Positions 7,272-13,324 of a stretch of DNA of 16,208 nucleotides are shown here, piece by piece. Both the position numbers and the translations under genes were made by a program. The stretch's first letter is position 1, and every line of letters starts with the position of its first letter. The DNA is taken from contig DIWZ01000002.1 in assembly GCA_002435955.1 (NCBI GenBank), positions 2,912-19,119 of the forward strand, in the 5' to 3' direction. The notes beneath the pieces were generated by a model. It did no database searches. It saw only the letters and a program-made list of their open reading frames with translations, and was not told the origin of the DNA. The stretch is from Pelobacter sp. UBA6093 (lineage in GTDB: Bacteria > Desulfobacterota > Desulfuromonadia > Desulfuromonadales > Syntrophotaleaceae).

Positions 7272-7766
7272 ATGAATCCCAAAGTGTTAATCGTAATGGG
7301 CAGCGATTCAGACTGTCCGGTACTTGAAGAAACCGCTAAAATCCTCAAGCAGTTCGATATTTCCTATGAAATGCGCATTGCCTCGGCCCACCGCTCCCCC
7401 CGCAAAACCGCCGACCTGGTGGAAGGAGCTGCCGCACGGGGCATCCAGGTCATCATTGCCGCGGCCGGGCTTGCCGCTCATCTGCCCGGCGTGGTCGCGG
7501 CAGGCACTATCCTGCCGGTCATCGGCGTGCCGATGGATGGCGGTCCCCTGAACGGTATGGACGCCCTTTATTCCATCATTCAGATGCCTGGCGGCATTCC
7601 GGTGGCCACCACCGCAATCGGTAAACCCGGCGCCAAAAATGCCGCCCTTCTGGCTGCACAGATCCTGGCCTTGCACGACACTGTTCTCACTGAGAAACTC
7701 ATCGCCTTCAGGCAACAAATGGCACAAGAAGTTGAAGAGAAGGATCGGCAACTCCAGAAACGCTGA
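7272..7766 (+). CDS. purE: N5-carboxyaminoimidazole ribonucleotide mutase (PurE)
   Basis: Carries out the carboxyaminoimidazole ribonucleotide step of purine synthesis. The 164-residue product is of normal PurE length. It has the phosphate and substrate motif MGSDSD (9-14), catalytic His40 in SAHRSP (38-43), the glycine-rich AAAGLAAHLPGVVAAGT (63-79) and GGPLNGMDALYS (90-101). SAHRSP resembles the class I (mutase) form rather than the class II form with SAHKT. No purK, the usual partner, is in this window. The ATG at 7272 follows GGAG by 5 bases and gives the expected MNPKVLIVMGSDSD start; an upstream in-frame ATG at 7194 would add 26 residues atypical for the family. It follows nifJ by 110 bases without a visible terminator and may be co-transcribed with it. 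Confidence 0.94.
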   Translation: MNPKVLIVMGSDSDCPVLEETAKILKQFDISYEMRIASAHRSPRKTADLVEGAAARGIQVIIAAAGLAAHLPGVVAAGTILPVIGVPMDGGPLNGMDALYSIIQMPGGIPVATTAIGKPGAKNAALLAAQILALHDTVLTEKLIAFRQQMAQEVEEKDRQLQKR

Positions 7767-7828
7767 ACAATCTGCCTGAACGACGGAAGAAAATGCAGTG
7801 CACATCAAAAGCCTCCTCCCTTTTGGAT

Positions 7829-7867
7829 GCTTACTCCCCCTCCTTCGCCAAGGGAGGGGGAGTAAGC
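7829..7867. repeat. Long perfect hairpin after purE
   Basis: GCTTACTCCCCCTCC (7829-7843) pairs perfectly with GGAGGGGGAGTAAGC (7853-7867). One wobble and one A-T pair extend the stem to 17 bp around a five-base loop. There is no T tract on either side. Hairpins of the form CCCCCTCC...GGAGGGGG occur as dispersed elements in many bacterial genomes, so this may be a repeat that also ends or stabilises the purE transcript. Confidence 0.6.
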
Positions 7868-8037
7868 GCTGCCCTGCTGTTTCCATCCACCATGGATGCA
7901 TCCCGCGCAATCCCGCAGACCAGTCCAACGCATAAAATCACCGCAAAGCTCACTGACCCCATCATAATCTGCAGCAATGACAAGAGCTGCCGCTACCATG
8001 ATCAGGAACCTGTGGACAGGCTCCCGGGGAAAAAGAT
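7868..8037. other. Gene-free stretch between purE and korD
   Basis: Reading frames in this region have no good start or ribosome-binding site and no recognisable protein pattern. Apart from the hairpin before it and the promoter after it, I see nothing specific here. Confidence 0.4.
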
Positions 8038-8068
8038 TTGCATTCCATCGGCACAAACATGCTAGAAT
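8038..8068 (+). promoter_or_regulatory. Probable extended -10 promoter for korDABC
   Basis: TGCTAGAAT (8060-8068) is an extended -10 element with five of six matches to TATAAT. A weak -35 candidate TTGCAT (8038-8043) is 19 bases upstream. The expected start is near 8075, leaving a leader of about 95 bases. Confidence 0.5.
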
Positions 8069-8088
8069 GCTTGGTAGTTTTGTTAGAT

Positions 8089-8111
8089 TTCATCCATAGC
8101 TTTCGGATGAA
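8089..8111 (+). promoter_or_regulatory. Small hairpin in the korD leader
   Basis: TTCATCC (8089-8095) pairs with GGATGAA (8105-8111) around a 9-base loop. A second tiny stem, TGCG/CGCA, lies about 20 bases further on. No known riboswitch pattern was recognised. Confidence 0.3.
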
Positions 8112-8169
8112 CACTAGATGTGATAGTGCGTTACCGCATCGAAAAAAGTTCTAAAAGGAGAATCCGGGA

Positions 8170-8361
8170 ATGAGTACCCCACGAATAGAAGTAATCGAAC
8201 AGTACTGCAAAGGATGCAGTATTTGTGTGGAATTTTGCCCCACCAATGTGCTGGAAATGGACGGGTTTCTGGTGAAAGTCGTCAGGCCGGAAGCTTGCAT
8301 CAGCTGCATGCAATGCGAATTGCGCTGTCCCGATTTTGCCATCAAAGTCCACAAGGATTGA
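8170..8361 (+). CDS. korD: 2-oxoglutarate:ferredoxin oxidoreductase, delta (ferredoxin-like) subunit
   Basis: A 63-residue 2[4Fe-4S] ferredoxin-type subunit that passes electrons from the catalytic subunits to free ferredoxin. The two cluster motifs are complete: Cys13, 16, 19 and 23 in CKGCSICVEFCP, and Cys43, 46, 49 and 53 in CISCMQCELRCP. The ATG lies 9 bases after AAGGAG. It is the first gene of the kor operon, 27 bases before korA. Many 2-oxoacid oxidoreductases carry such a subunit, so the substrate is assigned from the TCA-cycle neighbours icd and mdh, not from this protein itself. Confidence 0.9.
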   Translation: MSTPRIEVIEQYCKGCSICVEFCPTNVLEMDGFLVKVVRPEACISCMQCELRCPDFAIKVHKD

Positions 8362-8388
8362 ATCCTTTCCCTCAGGAGGTCTATCAAA

Positions 8389-9522
8389 GTGGCTAAAAAA
8401 GTTGCTTTATTGCAGGGGAACGAAGCCTGCGCTTACGGTGCCCTGTACGCCGGCTGCAGTTTTTTCGGCGGCTATCCCATAACCCCTTCGACAGAAGTGG
8501 CCGAGGTGCTGGCCAGGGAACTTCCCAAAACCGGCGGTAAATTCATACAGATGGAAGACGAAATCGGCGCCATGGCATCCGTGCTCGGCGCGGCTTTGAC
8601 CGGTGTTAAAGCCCTGACCGCCAGCTCCGGTCCCGGCATATCCCTCAAACAGGAGCTTATCGGTTACGCCTGCATCGCCGAGATCCCCTGCGTCATCGTC
8701 AACGTCATGCGTGGCGGCCCCTCGACAGGGATGCCTACCGGCCCCAGCCAATCCGACATCATGCAGGCCCGTTGGGGCACTCATGGCGACCATGCCGCCA
8801 TTGCCGTGGCACCAGCGTCGTGCCAGGAAATTTTTTCCGAAACGGTGCGGGCCTTCAATCTGGCCGAGACCTACCGCATGCCGGTGCAGATTCTGCTGGA
8901 TGAAATCAACGGCCATATGCGCGAACGCATCGAGTTGCCCGAACCGGGCGACCTGGAAGTCGTCGATCGGCAGGCCCCACCCGTTTCCCCCGACCAGTAT
9001 CTGCCCTATGATCCAAGCTTTGGCGACGTACCGCCGTTAGCTGCCTTCGGTTCGGAATACCGATTCCATGTCACCGGCCTTAACAAGGCGGCGGATGGCT
9101 TCCCCACCACCAAGGCTAAACTGGTCGATGCCGAGGAACGTCGTCAAATACGCAAAGTGGAAGCCAATCGCGACCAAATCGAGAAAAACGAAGAATACAT
9201 GGTCGATGACGCGGAGATTTTGATTGTAGCCATCGGCACCATCAGCCGCTCTGCCCGCCACGCGGTAAATGAGTTGCGCAAACAGGGCCAGAAGGTCGGC
9301 CTGTTCCGCCCCATTACCCTGTGGCCGTTCCCCGAGCGCCGCATCGCTGAACTGGCCGGCCAGGTCAAGGTCATCATCGTTCCTGAAATGAACCTGGGGC
9401 AGATGATTCTCGAAGTGGAACGCGTCATCAAAGGTGCCTGCGCCCTGCACGGTATCGGCCGGGTAGACGGGGAGCCGATCTCCCCCTCCCAGATCATGGA
9501 TAAAGTCAAGGAGGTCTACTAG
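8389..9522 (+). CDS. korA: 2-oxoglutarate:ferredoxin oxidoreductase, alpha subunit
   Basis: Catalytic alpha subunit (377 residues) that binds the pyrimidine part of thiamine diphosphate and helps convert 2-oxoglutarate plus CoA to succinyl-CoA, CO2 and reduced ferredoxin. The N-terminal domain shows GGYPITPSTE (27-36), MEDEIGAMASVLGAALTG (55-72) and SSGPGISLKQE (79-89). It continues with GGPSTGMPTGPSQSD (109-123) and RWGTHGD (128-134), typical of KorA. The C-terminal transketolase-like domain begins near DDAEILIVAIGT (273-284). The start is GTG at 8389, placed 9 bases after the strong AGGAGGT site (8374-8380). A 2-oxoisovalerate or other branched-chain enzyme is the main alternative, since these families share motifs; the icd and mdh context favours 2-oxoglutarate. 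Confidence 0.9.
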   Translation: MAKKVALLQGNEACAYGALYAGCSFFGGYPITPSTEVAEVLARELPKTGGKFIQMEDEIGAMASVLGAALTGVKALTASSGPGISLKQELIGYACIAEIPCVIVNVMRGGPSTGMPTGPSQSDIMQARWGTHGDHAAIAVAPASCQEIFSETVRAFNLAETYRMPVQILLDEINGHMRERIELPEPGDLEVVDRQAPPVSPDQYLPYDPSFGDVPPLAAFGSEYRFHVTGLNKAADGFPTTKAKLVDAEERRQIRKVEANRDQIEKNEEYMVDDAEILIVAIGTISRSARHAVNELRKQGQKVGLFRPITLWPFPERRIAELAGQVKVIIVPEMNLGQMILEVERVIKGACALHGIGRVDGEPISPSQIMDKVKEVY

Positions 9523-9524
9523 CC

Positions 9525-10340
9525 ATGGCATTCGACTACGACAAATACCTGCGCCCCGGCAAACTGCCGCATATCTGGTGCCCGGGCTGCGGCCATGGCA
9601 TCGTCCTCAAGGGATTGTTACGCGCCATTGACGCCTGCCAACTGGAAAAAAACCGCACCGCCATCGTGTCCGGCATCGGCTGCGCCAGCCGGCTGCCCGG
9701 GTATGTCGATTTCAACACCCTGCACACCGCCCACGGTCGCGCGGCGGCCTTTGCCACCGGCATCAAGATGGCGCAACCGCATATGAACGTGCTGGTGGTG
9801 GGAGGGGACGGCGACGGCGTGGCCATCGGCGGCAATCACTTCATCCATGCCTGTCGGCGCAATATCGACATGACCTATGTCATCTGCAATAACTTCATCT
9901 ACGGCATGACCGGTGGTCAGTTCTCCCCCTGCACCCCCACTGGCGACAAGGCATCGACCACCCCCTACGGCAACCCCGATCCGACCTTCGATATCGGTAA
10001 ACTGGCCATTGGCGCCGGCGCAACCTTCGTTGCCCGCACCACCGCATTTCACGCCACCCAGATCGATAAACTCATCGCCGAAGGGATCCGCCACAAGGGC
10101 ATGGCAGTAATCGAGGTGCTCGACGATTGTCCGACCACCTACGGCCGTCGCAACAAATTCCGCTCGGTCGTCGACATGATGAAACGCTTCAAGGAACTGG
10201 CCGTGCCCGTGGCCAAGGCCGCCACCATGTCCAAGGAAGAACTGGACGGCAAATTCGTTACCGGGATTCTGCATCGTGAGGAGCGTCCGGAATATTGCGA
10301 GCAGTATGCCCAGCTCGTGAAGCGCGCCCAGAATCTCTGA
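9525..10340 (+). CDS. korB: 2-oxoglutarate:ferredoxin oxidoreductase, beta subunit
   Basis: Catalytic beta subunit of 271 residues that binds the diphosphate half of thiamine diphosphate, Mg2+ and a [4Fe-4S] cluster. Cluster ligands can be placed at Cys19 and Cys22 (WCPGCGHG), Cys53 (GIGCAS) and Cys202 (DDCPTTYG). The cofactor motif runs from GGDGDGVAIGGNHF (93-106) to NNFIYGMTGGQ (122-132). HTAHGRAAAFATGIK (67-81) is also typical of the family. It starts two bases after the korA stop with AAGGAGGT inside the end of korA, which suggests translational coupling. The next gene, korC, begins 23 bases after its stop. Confidence 0.93.
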   Translation: MAFDYDKYLRPGKLPHIWCPGCGHGIVLKGLLRAIDACQLEKNRTAIVSGIGCASRLPGYVDFNTLHTAHGRAAAFATGIKMAQPHMNVLVVGGDGDGVAIGGNHFIHACRRNIDMTYVICNNFIYGMTGGQFSPCTPTGDKASTTPYGNPDPTFDIGKLAIGAGATFVARTTAFHATQIDKLIAEGIRHKGMAVIEVLDDCPTTYGRRNKFRSVVDMMKRFKELAVPVAKAATMSKEELDGKFVTGILHREERPEYCEQYAQLVKRAQNL

Positions 10341-10363
10341 TCGTGTCCGTGAAAGGAGCAACC

Positions 10364-10912
10364 ATGTCAAAACGTTATGAAATACGGTTTTCCGGCGCCG
10401 GCGGACAGGGTCTCATTACCGCCGGGATCATCCTGGCTGAAGCGGCTTCCATCGTCGAAAACCAATACGCTGTGCAGTCCCAGAGCTATGGTCCCGAAGC
10501 CCGCGGCGGTGCCTCCAAATCGGAGGTCATTATTTCCGACAGTCCCATCGATTATCCCAAGGCAACTCTGGTCGATGCCTGCCTGGCACTTACCCAGGAA
10601 GCAGCCGACAAATATGTCGACACCATAAAACCGGGCGGCCTGTTGTTGCTCGATACCGATTTTGTTAAACGTCCACCCGCGGGCGATTTCAAAATCTACC
10701 GATTCCCCATTATCAATACGGCCAAAAACGATATCGGGCGCGCCATCGTCGCCAACGTCGTCGCCCTCGGCGCCATGGTCGCCCTGACCGGCATCGTCAA
10801 ACGCGAGTCCGGGGAAAAGGCCGTATTGAGCCGTGTCCCCGAGGCTTTTGTGGAACTCAACAAAAAGGCCTATAACGCCGGTTATGAACGGGTCAAGGCC
10901 ATACTCGGCTGA
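10364..10912 (+). CDS. korC: 2-oxoglutarate:ferredoxin oxidoreductase, gamma subunit
   Basis: The gamma subunit (182 residues) of the four-part oxidoreductase, which contributes to CoA binding. The N-terminal FSGAGGQGLITAG (9-21) and SQSYGPEARGGASKSE (39-54) are hallmark motifs of the family. The ATG at 10364 is 5 bases after AAGGAG (10353-10358). A longer frame starting inside korB at 10295 is unlikely because it lacks this site and breaks the usual N terminus. This is the last gene of korD-A-B-C, and it converges on fbp at a 10-bp hairpin. Confidence 0.93.
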   Translation: MSKRYEIRFSGAGGQGLITAGIILAEAASIVENQYAVQSQSYGPEARGGASKSEVIISDSPIDYPKATLVDACLALTQEAADKYVDTIKPGGLLLLDTDFVKRPPAGDFKIYRFPIINTAKNDIGRAIVANVVALGAMVALTGIVKRESGEKAVLSRVPEAFVELNKKAYNAGYERVKAILG

Positions 10913-10919
10913 TGCCTGC

Positions 10920-10943
10920 AGCGGGGACCATCCGGTCCCCGCT
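10920..10943. terminator. Hairpin between convergent korC and fbp
   Basis: AGCGGGGACC (10920-10929) pairs with GGTCCCCGCT (10934-10943) around an ATCC loop, a perfect 10-bp stem. It begins 7 bases after the korC stop and lies 25 bases beyond the fbp stop on the other strand. There is no T run on either side. Its position suggests a shared end point or 3'-end stabiliser for both transcripts, perhaps with Rho. Confidence 0.5.
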
Positions 10944-10968
10944 ACGTTCATCCCTTATCCGCCGGCAC

Positions 10969-11922
10969 TCATTCCAATTCCCTGATAAACGCCTCCGCCA
11001 GTTCAACATCCGCCCGGCAGCCGCAGAAAAACGGGCAGCGGTCATCCAGCTGCCCGGGCTCCAGGTCGAGAATCCGTTGCCGACCATTGGAAGCCGCGCC
11101 ACCTGCCTGCTCCATCAAGAACGCCATGGGGTTGAGTTCAAACAGCAGGCGCAGCTTGCCCTGAGGAGCATTTTGCAGATGCGGATAGAAAAAGATCCCC
11201 GTACCCTTCATGAGCATCTGGTTGAAATCCGGCACCAGGCCGCCACTGTAGCGCAACTTGACGCCGTTTGCCTCCAACTGCCGGACAAACTTGTCGGTTC
11301 CGGCAGTATAAAGACTGCGCAATCCGCCCGGCGCATAGATGGAGGCTTTCGGTCCCATGCGGATATTACGCCGCAACAAGGTATATTCCATCAGCTGGTT
11401 CATGCCGAATTCATGAACACCGTTGCCGGTGGTATAGACCAGGGTGGTGCGCGGTCCGTAAAGAATGTAAAGCGCTGCGGCCTGCTTATTGCCGGGCTGC
11501 ATCAAGTCGCATCCTTTGTAAATCGACACGATGGTTCCGACAGCCAGATTGACATCGACCAGCGATGAACCATCCAGGGGGTCATAGGCCACCGAATAGT
11601 TGCCGGTGCGGTGCGGTGCGATAAACACAATGTCGTCAGACTCTTCAGACACCACATTGCTCACCACTCCTGACTGCGTCAGCCGTTTTCGCAGGATACG
11701 GTCCGACAGAACATCCAGCGCCAACTGCTGTTCACCGTAGAGGTTGGAGGTCCCCGCCACCCCGAGATCGCCGGTACGGATGGAATTGACGATATATTTG
11801 GAGGCCTCGGCAATTTCACAGATCAGATGAATCAGTTGTTCGTCTTCGCCGTCCTCACGCAGATAACGACGCAGATCGACCTGAAACTTGGTTTTCCCCG
11901 CTTGTCCGGCACTCGCTTCCAT
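10969..11922 (-). CDS. fbp: Fructose-1,6-bisphosphatase, class I
   Basis: Hydrolyses fructose 1,6-bisphosphate to fructose 6-phosphate, the committed step of gluconeogenesis. This fits an organism that builds sugar from acetate or pyruvate through the PFOR gene nearby. The 317-residue length is normal for class I. Metal-site residues are Glu93 and Glu94 (SEES) and the motif DPLDGSSLVDVNLAVGT (114-130). The family signature GKLRLLFELNPMAFLMEQAG spans 255-274. I chose the ATG at 11922 because GGGAG lies 8 bases upstream. In-frame ATGs further up (11940, 11937 and 11988) have poorer spacing and add residues not typical of the family. A good - strand promoter lies at 12030-12058. Confidence 0.94.
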   Translation of the reverse strand: MEASAGQAGKTKFQVDLRRYLREDGEDEQLIHLICEIAEASKYIVNSIRTGDLGVAGTSNLYGEQQLALDVLSDRILRKRLTQSGVVSNVVSEESDDIVFIAPHRTGNYSVAYDPLDGSSLVDVNLAVGTIVSIYKGCDLMQPGNKQAAALYILYGPRTTLVYTTGNGVHEFGMNQLMEYTLLRRNIRMGPKASIYAPGGLRSLYTAGTDKFVRQLEANGVKLRYSGGLVPDFNQMLMKGTGIFFYPHLQNAPQGKLRLLFELNPMAFLMEQAGGAASNGRQRILDLEPGQLDDRCPFFCGCRADVELAEAFIRELE

Positions 11923-12003
11923 GAAAGATTCTCCCATCATTATCTTGATATGCAAAATATCGAAGGCTTGGCCGGCCGCCCGAATCAAGCCACCATAAAC
12001 ACC

Positions 12004-12031
12004 TTGACGTCCCTTGTGGGGATGCTAATAT
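12004..12031 (+). promoter_or_regulatory. Promoter for the coiled-coil gene (overlaps fbp promoter)
   Basis: TTGACG (12004-12009) is followed after 16 bases by TAATAT (12026-12031), preceded by TGC as an extended -10. The expected start is near 12038, about 36 bases before the gene. Its -10 box overlaps the -10 box of the oppositely directed fbp promoter by two bases. Confidence 0.5.
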
Positions 12032-12058
12032 TTTAAACATATTATCAATGATTGCCAA
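12030..12058 (-). promoter_or_regulatory. Probable sigma-70 promoter for fbp
   Basis: On the - strand TTGGCA (12058-12053, five of six matches) is followed after exactly 17 bases by TAAAAT (12035-12030, five of six matches). The start is expected near 12023, leaving a leader of about 100 bases before the fbp ATG. Confidence 0.6.
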
Positions 12059-12073
12059 ACCTTGGAGGTTGCC

Positions 12074-12436
12074 ATGAACGACCAGAACGATCCCAACGAA
12101 AAGAAAAGAACCACTACCGAAAAAATCTGGGACTCAACCCGCAAAACGCTGCACATCGCCACTTTCCAGGCTAACAAATACAAACGAATCGTACAAAAAA
12201 AGGTCGATCTGGCGAACATACACCGGAAAATCGGAGCGGCCCATGGCGATCTGGGCAAAGAAATCGATGAATTGCGGGAAAATGGAATTGTTGCCATCAT
12301 GGAAAACGAAGCGGTTATCAATCTGTTGGCCAATTTGAATGACTTGAAAAACCGCGCGGCAGCCCTTGAAGCCGAGATCGAATCGATCAAACGGGAAGAA
12401 TCACCGGAAGAGGAGGAATTTGAAGACAAGGATTGA
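12074..12436 (+). CDS. Small charged coiled-coil protein of unknown function
   Basis: A 120-residue soluble protein that I do not recognise as a named family. There is no signal peptide or membrane segment. The N terminus (1-20) is polar and lysine-rich. Residues about 21-110 look almost entirely helical with heptad-like spacing of Ile, Leu and Ala (for example KKVDLANIHRKIG 42-54 and LLANLNDLKNRAAALEAEIE 84-103), suggesting a coiled coil. The tail, PEEEEFEDKD, is very acidic. The ATG at 12074 is 5 bases after GGAGG; a TTG at 12062 lies ahead of that site and is not credible. It diverges from fbp and ends at a strong terminator. It is likely a real gene given its promoter, ribosome-binding site and terminator. 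Confidence 0.75.
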   Translation: MNDQNDPNEKKRTTTEKIWDSTRKTLHIATFQANKYKRIVQKKVDLANIHRKIGAAHGDLGKEIDELRENGIVAIMENEAVINLLANLNDLKNRAAALEAEIESIKREESPEEEEFEDKD

Positions 12437-12458
12437 TCCCTTTGCTTCAATCGACCAA

Positions 12459-12491
12459 AAAATGGGGGGTCCGCCTGGACCCCCCATTTTG
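12459..12491. terminator. Strong bidirectional intrinsic terminator
   Basis: TGGGGGGTCC (12463-12472) pairs with GGACCCCCCA (12477-12486) around a GCCT loop. The stem is extended by an A tract on the left and a T tract on the right, so it works as an intrinsic terminator on both strands. It serves the + strand coiled-coil gene and the - strand small gene that ends at 12507. Confidence 0.9.
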
Positions 12492-12506
12492 TAATCACCG
12501 ATACGG

Positions 12507-12731
12507 TCACCGAACATGCTTCAGGTGACGCGGCACACTGTGCAAACGGGCATTTTTATGCTCACGATCCCACCGGCGCATGGAATCCGCCTCCTCTTCC
12601 TCCACGCCGGCAACATCCGTAGCATGCCGTTCCATGATTTCCAAATCTTCGTCCAACCGAACCATGCGCTGTTCGATCTCGACTGCAACGCCTTTTTCCA
12701 TGCCCAATTCCCTGCTTTGCTGTTTGGTCAT
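12507..12731 (-). CDS. Small hypothetical protein, charged and helical
   Basis: A 74-residue protein not assigned to any family. It is rich in Glu and Arg and shows a helical middle part (VEIEQRMVRLDEDLEIMERH, 17-36), an acidic patch VEEEEAD (43-49) and a basic C terminus (RRWDREHKNARLHSVPRHLK, 52-71). No cysteine, signal peptide or membrane segment is present. The ATG at 12731 has GGGAGG 4 bases upstream; the longer frame from 12779 lacks such a site. Support for it being real comes from this site, an extended -10 promoter at 12820-12828 and a shared terminator downstream. The name and role are unknown. Confidence 0.6.
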   Translation of the reverse strand: MTKQQSRELGMEKGVAVEIEQRMVRLDEDLEIMERHATDVAGVEEEEADSMRRWDREHKNARLHSVPRHLKHVR

Positions 12732-12819
12732 AAATCCTCCCTGCTTGCGGTTACTTCTCGCTGTCACACTGTGCAACAACGAATCCAGAAAAACTCACCG
12801 GAACTTCGAGGATACAAAG

Positions 12820-12828
12820 ATTATAGCA
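12820..12828 (-). promoter_or_regulatory. Extended -10 promoter for the small hypothetical gene
   Basis: On the - strand TGCTATAAT (12828-12820) is a perfect extended -10 element. No good -35 box is visible, which is common for this type. The start is expected near 12813, about 80 bases before the ATG. Confidence 0.55.
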
Positions 12829-12880
12829 CAAGCAACATCCGTCAGGATGAGACGTCAGTCGGCAACTCGACACCTGGGAG

Positions 12881-12908
12881 TCGGCTCATGGATAGTCCGG
12901 CCGCCTCC
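12881..12908 (+). repeat. Dispersed repeat, copy C (right end only)
   Basis: CGGCTCATGGATAGTCCG (12882-12899) is identical to the end part of copy B, and the following GCCGCCTCC resembles the end of copy A. The left arm and most of the loop are missing. Read on the - strand, this repeat supplies the last codons and the TGA stop (12888-12886) of the broken membrane gene next to it. Confidence 0.65.
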
Positions 12909-13274
12909 TGGATTGCTCTTCACACCATAAAAGAGTAGCAGCTATAAGGGCAAGGGGAATGCAAAAAAGCTGCAAAAGCGGATTAGCCAACAGCGCCAGC
13001 ACCCCGGTGGAGAAGCCGAGCAAAAGGATTTTACGCTCTACAAGGTAACGATACTGCCGGGAAAAACTAAGTTATGTCCATTCGGAAACCATGGATGGAC
13101 ACGGTGTAGTTTTCACTCACGGACAAAGATCAGGTATTCCCAAGCCAGAAAAAACAGGGTCAAAAGCGGTGTGCATGCCGCATACAGAAATATGCCGATC
13201 AGTGGCAGCAGGTTAAGCAGCAGCAACAGCACATGCTGAGCAATTACATATAATAAAAAACCGTCGCCATTCAT
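12886..13274 (-). pseudogene. 5'-truncated, interrupted membrane gene resembling the EI24/CysZ C-terminal part
   Basis: Two hydrophobic reading frames on the - strand appear to be pieces of one gene. The first (13274 to the TGA at 13113) has the hydrophobic run HVLLLLLNLLPLIG, then LTLFFLAWEYL. The second (from about 13071 to the TGA at 12886, in another frame) reads LSFSRQYRYLVERK, then LGFSTGVLALLANPLL and IAATLLW. In the EI24/CysZ family, as I recall it, a WEYL-like helix end is followed within about eight residues by LSF, a basic stretch, two more hydrophobic segments and a G/A-A-T-LLW-like end. The roughly 44 bases between the pieces hold both stop codons and a 27-base inverted repeat. 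About 140 N-terminal residues of a normal protein are absent: the homology stops at the terminator of the TorF gene. The family assignment is by pattern only. Confidence 0.6.
13075..13101. repeat. 27-base inverted repeat inside the pseudogene
   Basis: TGTCCAT (13075-13081) and ATGGACA (13095-13101) form perfect 7-base arms around 13 bases, with CCATGG in the centre. It lies exactly where the membrane reading frame is broken and is a candidate for the inserted sequence. Confidence 0.5.
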
Positions 13275-13293
13275 TTTACTGAAGGGCGACGGT
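13255..13293 (-). terminator. Intrinsic terminator of the TorF-like gene
   Basis: On the - strand the stem CCGTCGCC (13292-13285) pairs with GGCGACGG (13268-13261) across a 16-base loop and is followed by TTTTTT (13260-13255). It ends the glnB-amtB-torF transcript. Confidence 0.85.
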
Positions 13294-13324
13294 CTTGTCG
13301 ATATCTTGCTGATTCAGATGTCGA

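Noticed and set aside
8075..8169. Riboswitch in the korD leader
   Set aside because: Only one 7-bp hairpin and no recognisable conserved core (thiamine, glycine, cobalamin or other).
12516..12938. Open frames on the + strand opposite the small hypothetical gene
   Set aside because: No ribosome-binding site and low-quality protein composition; they run through the repeat and are better explained as shadows.
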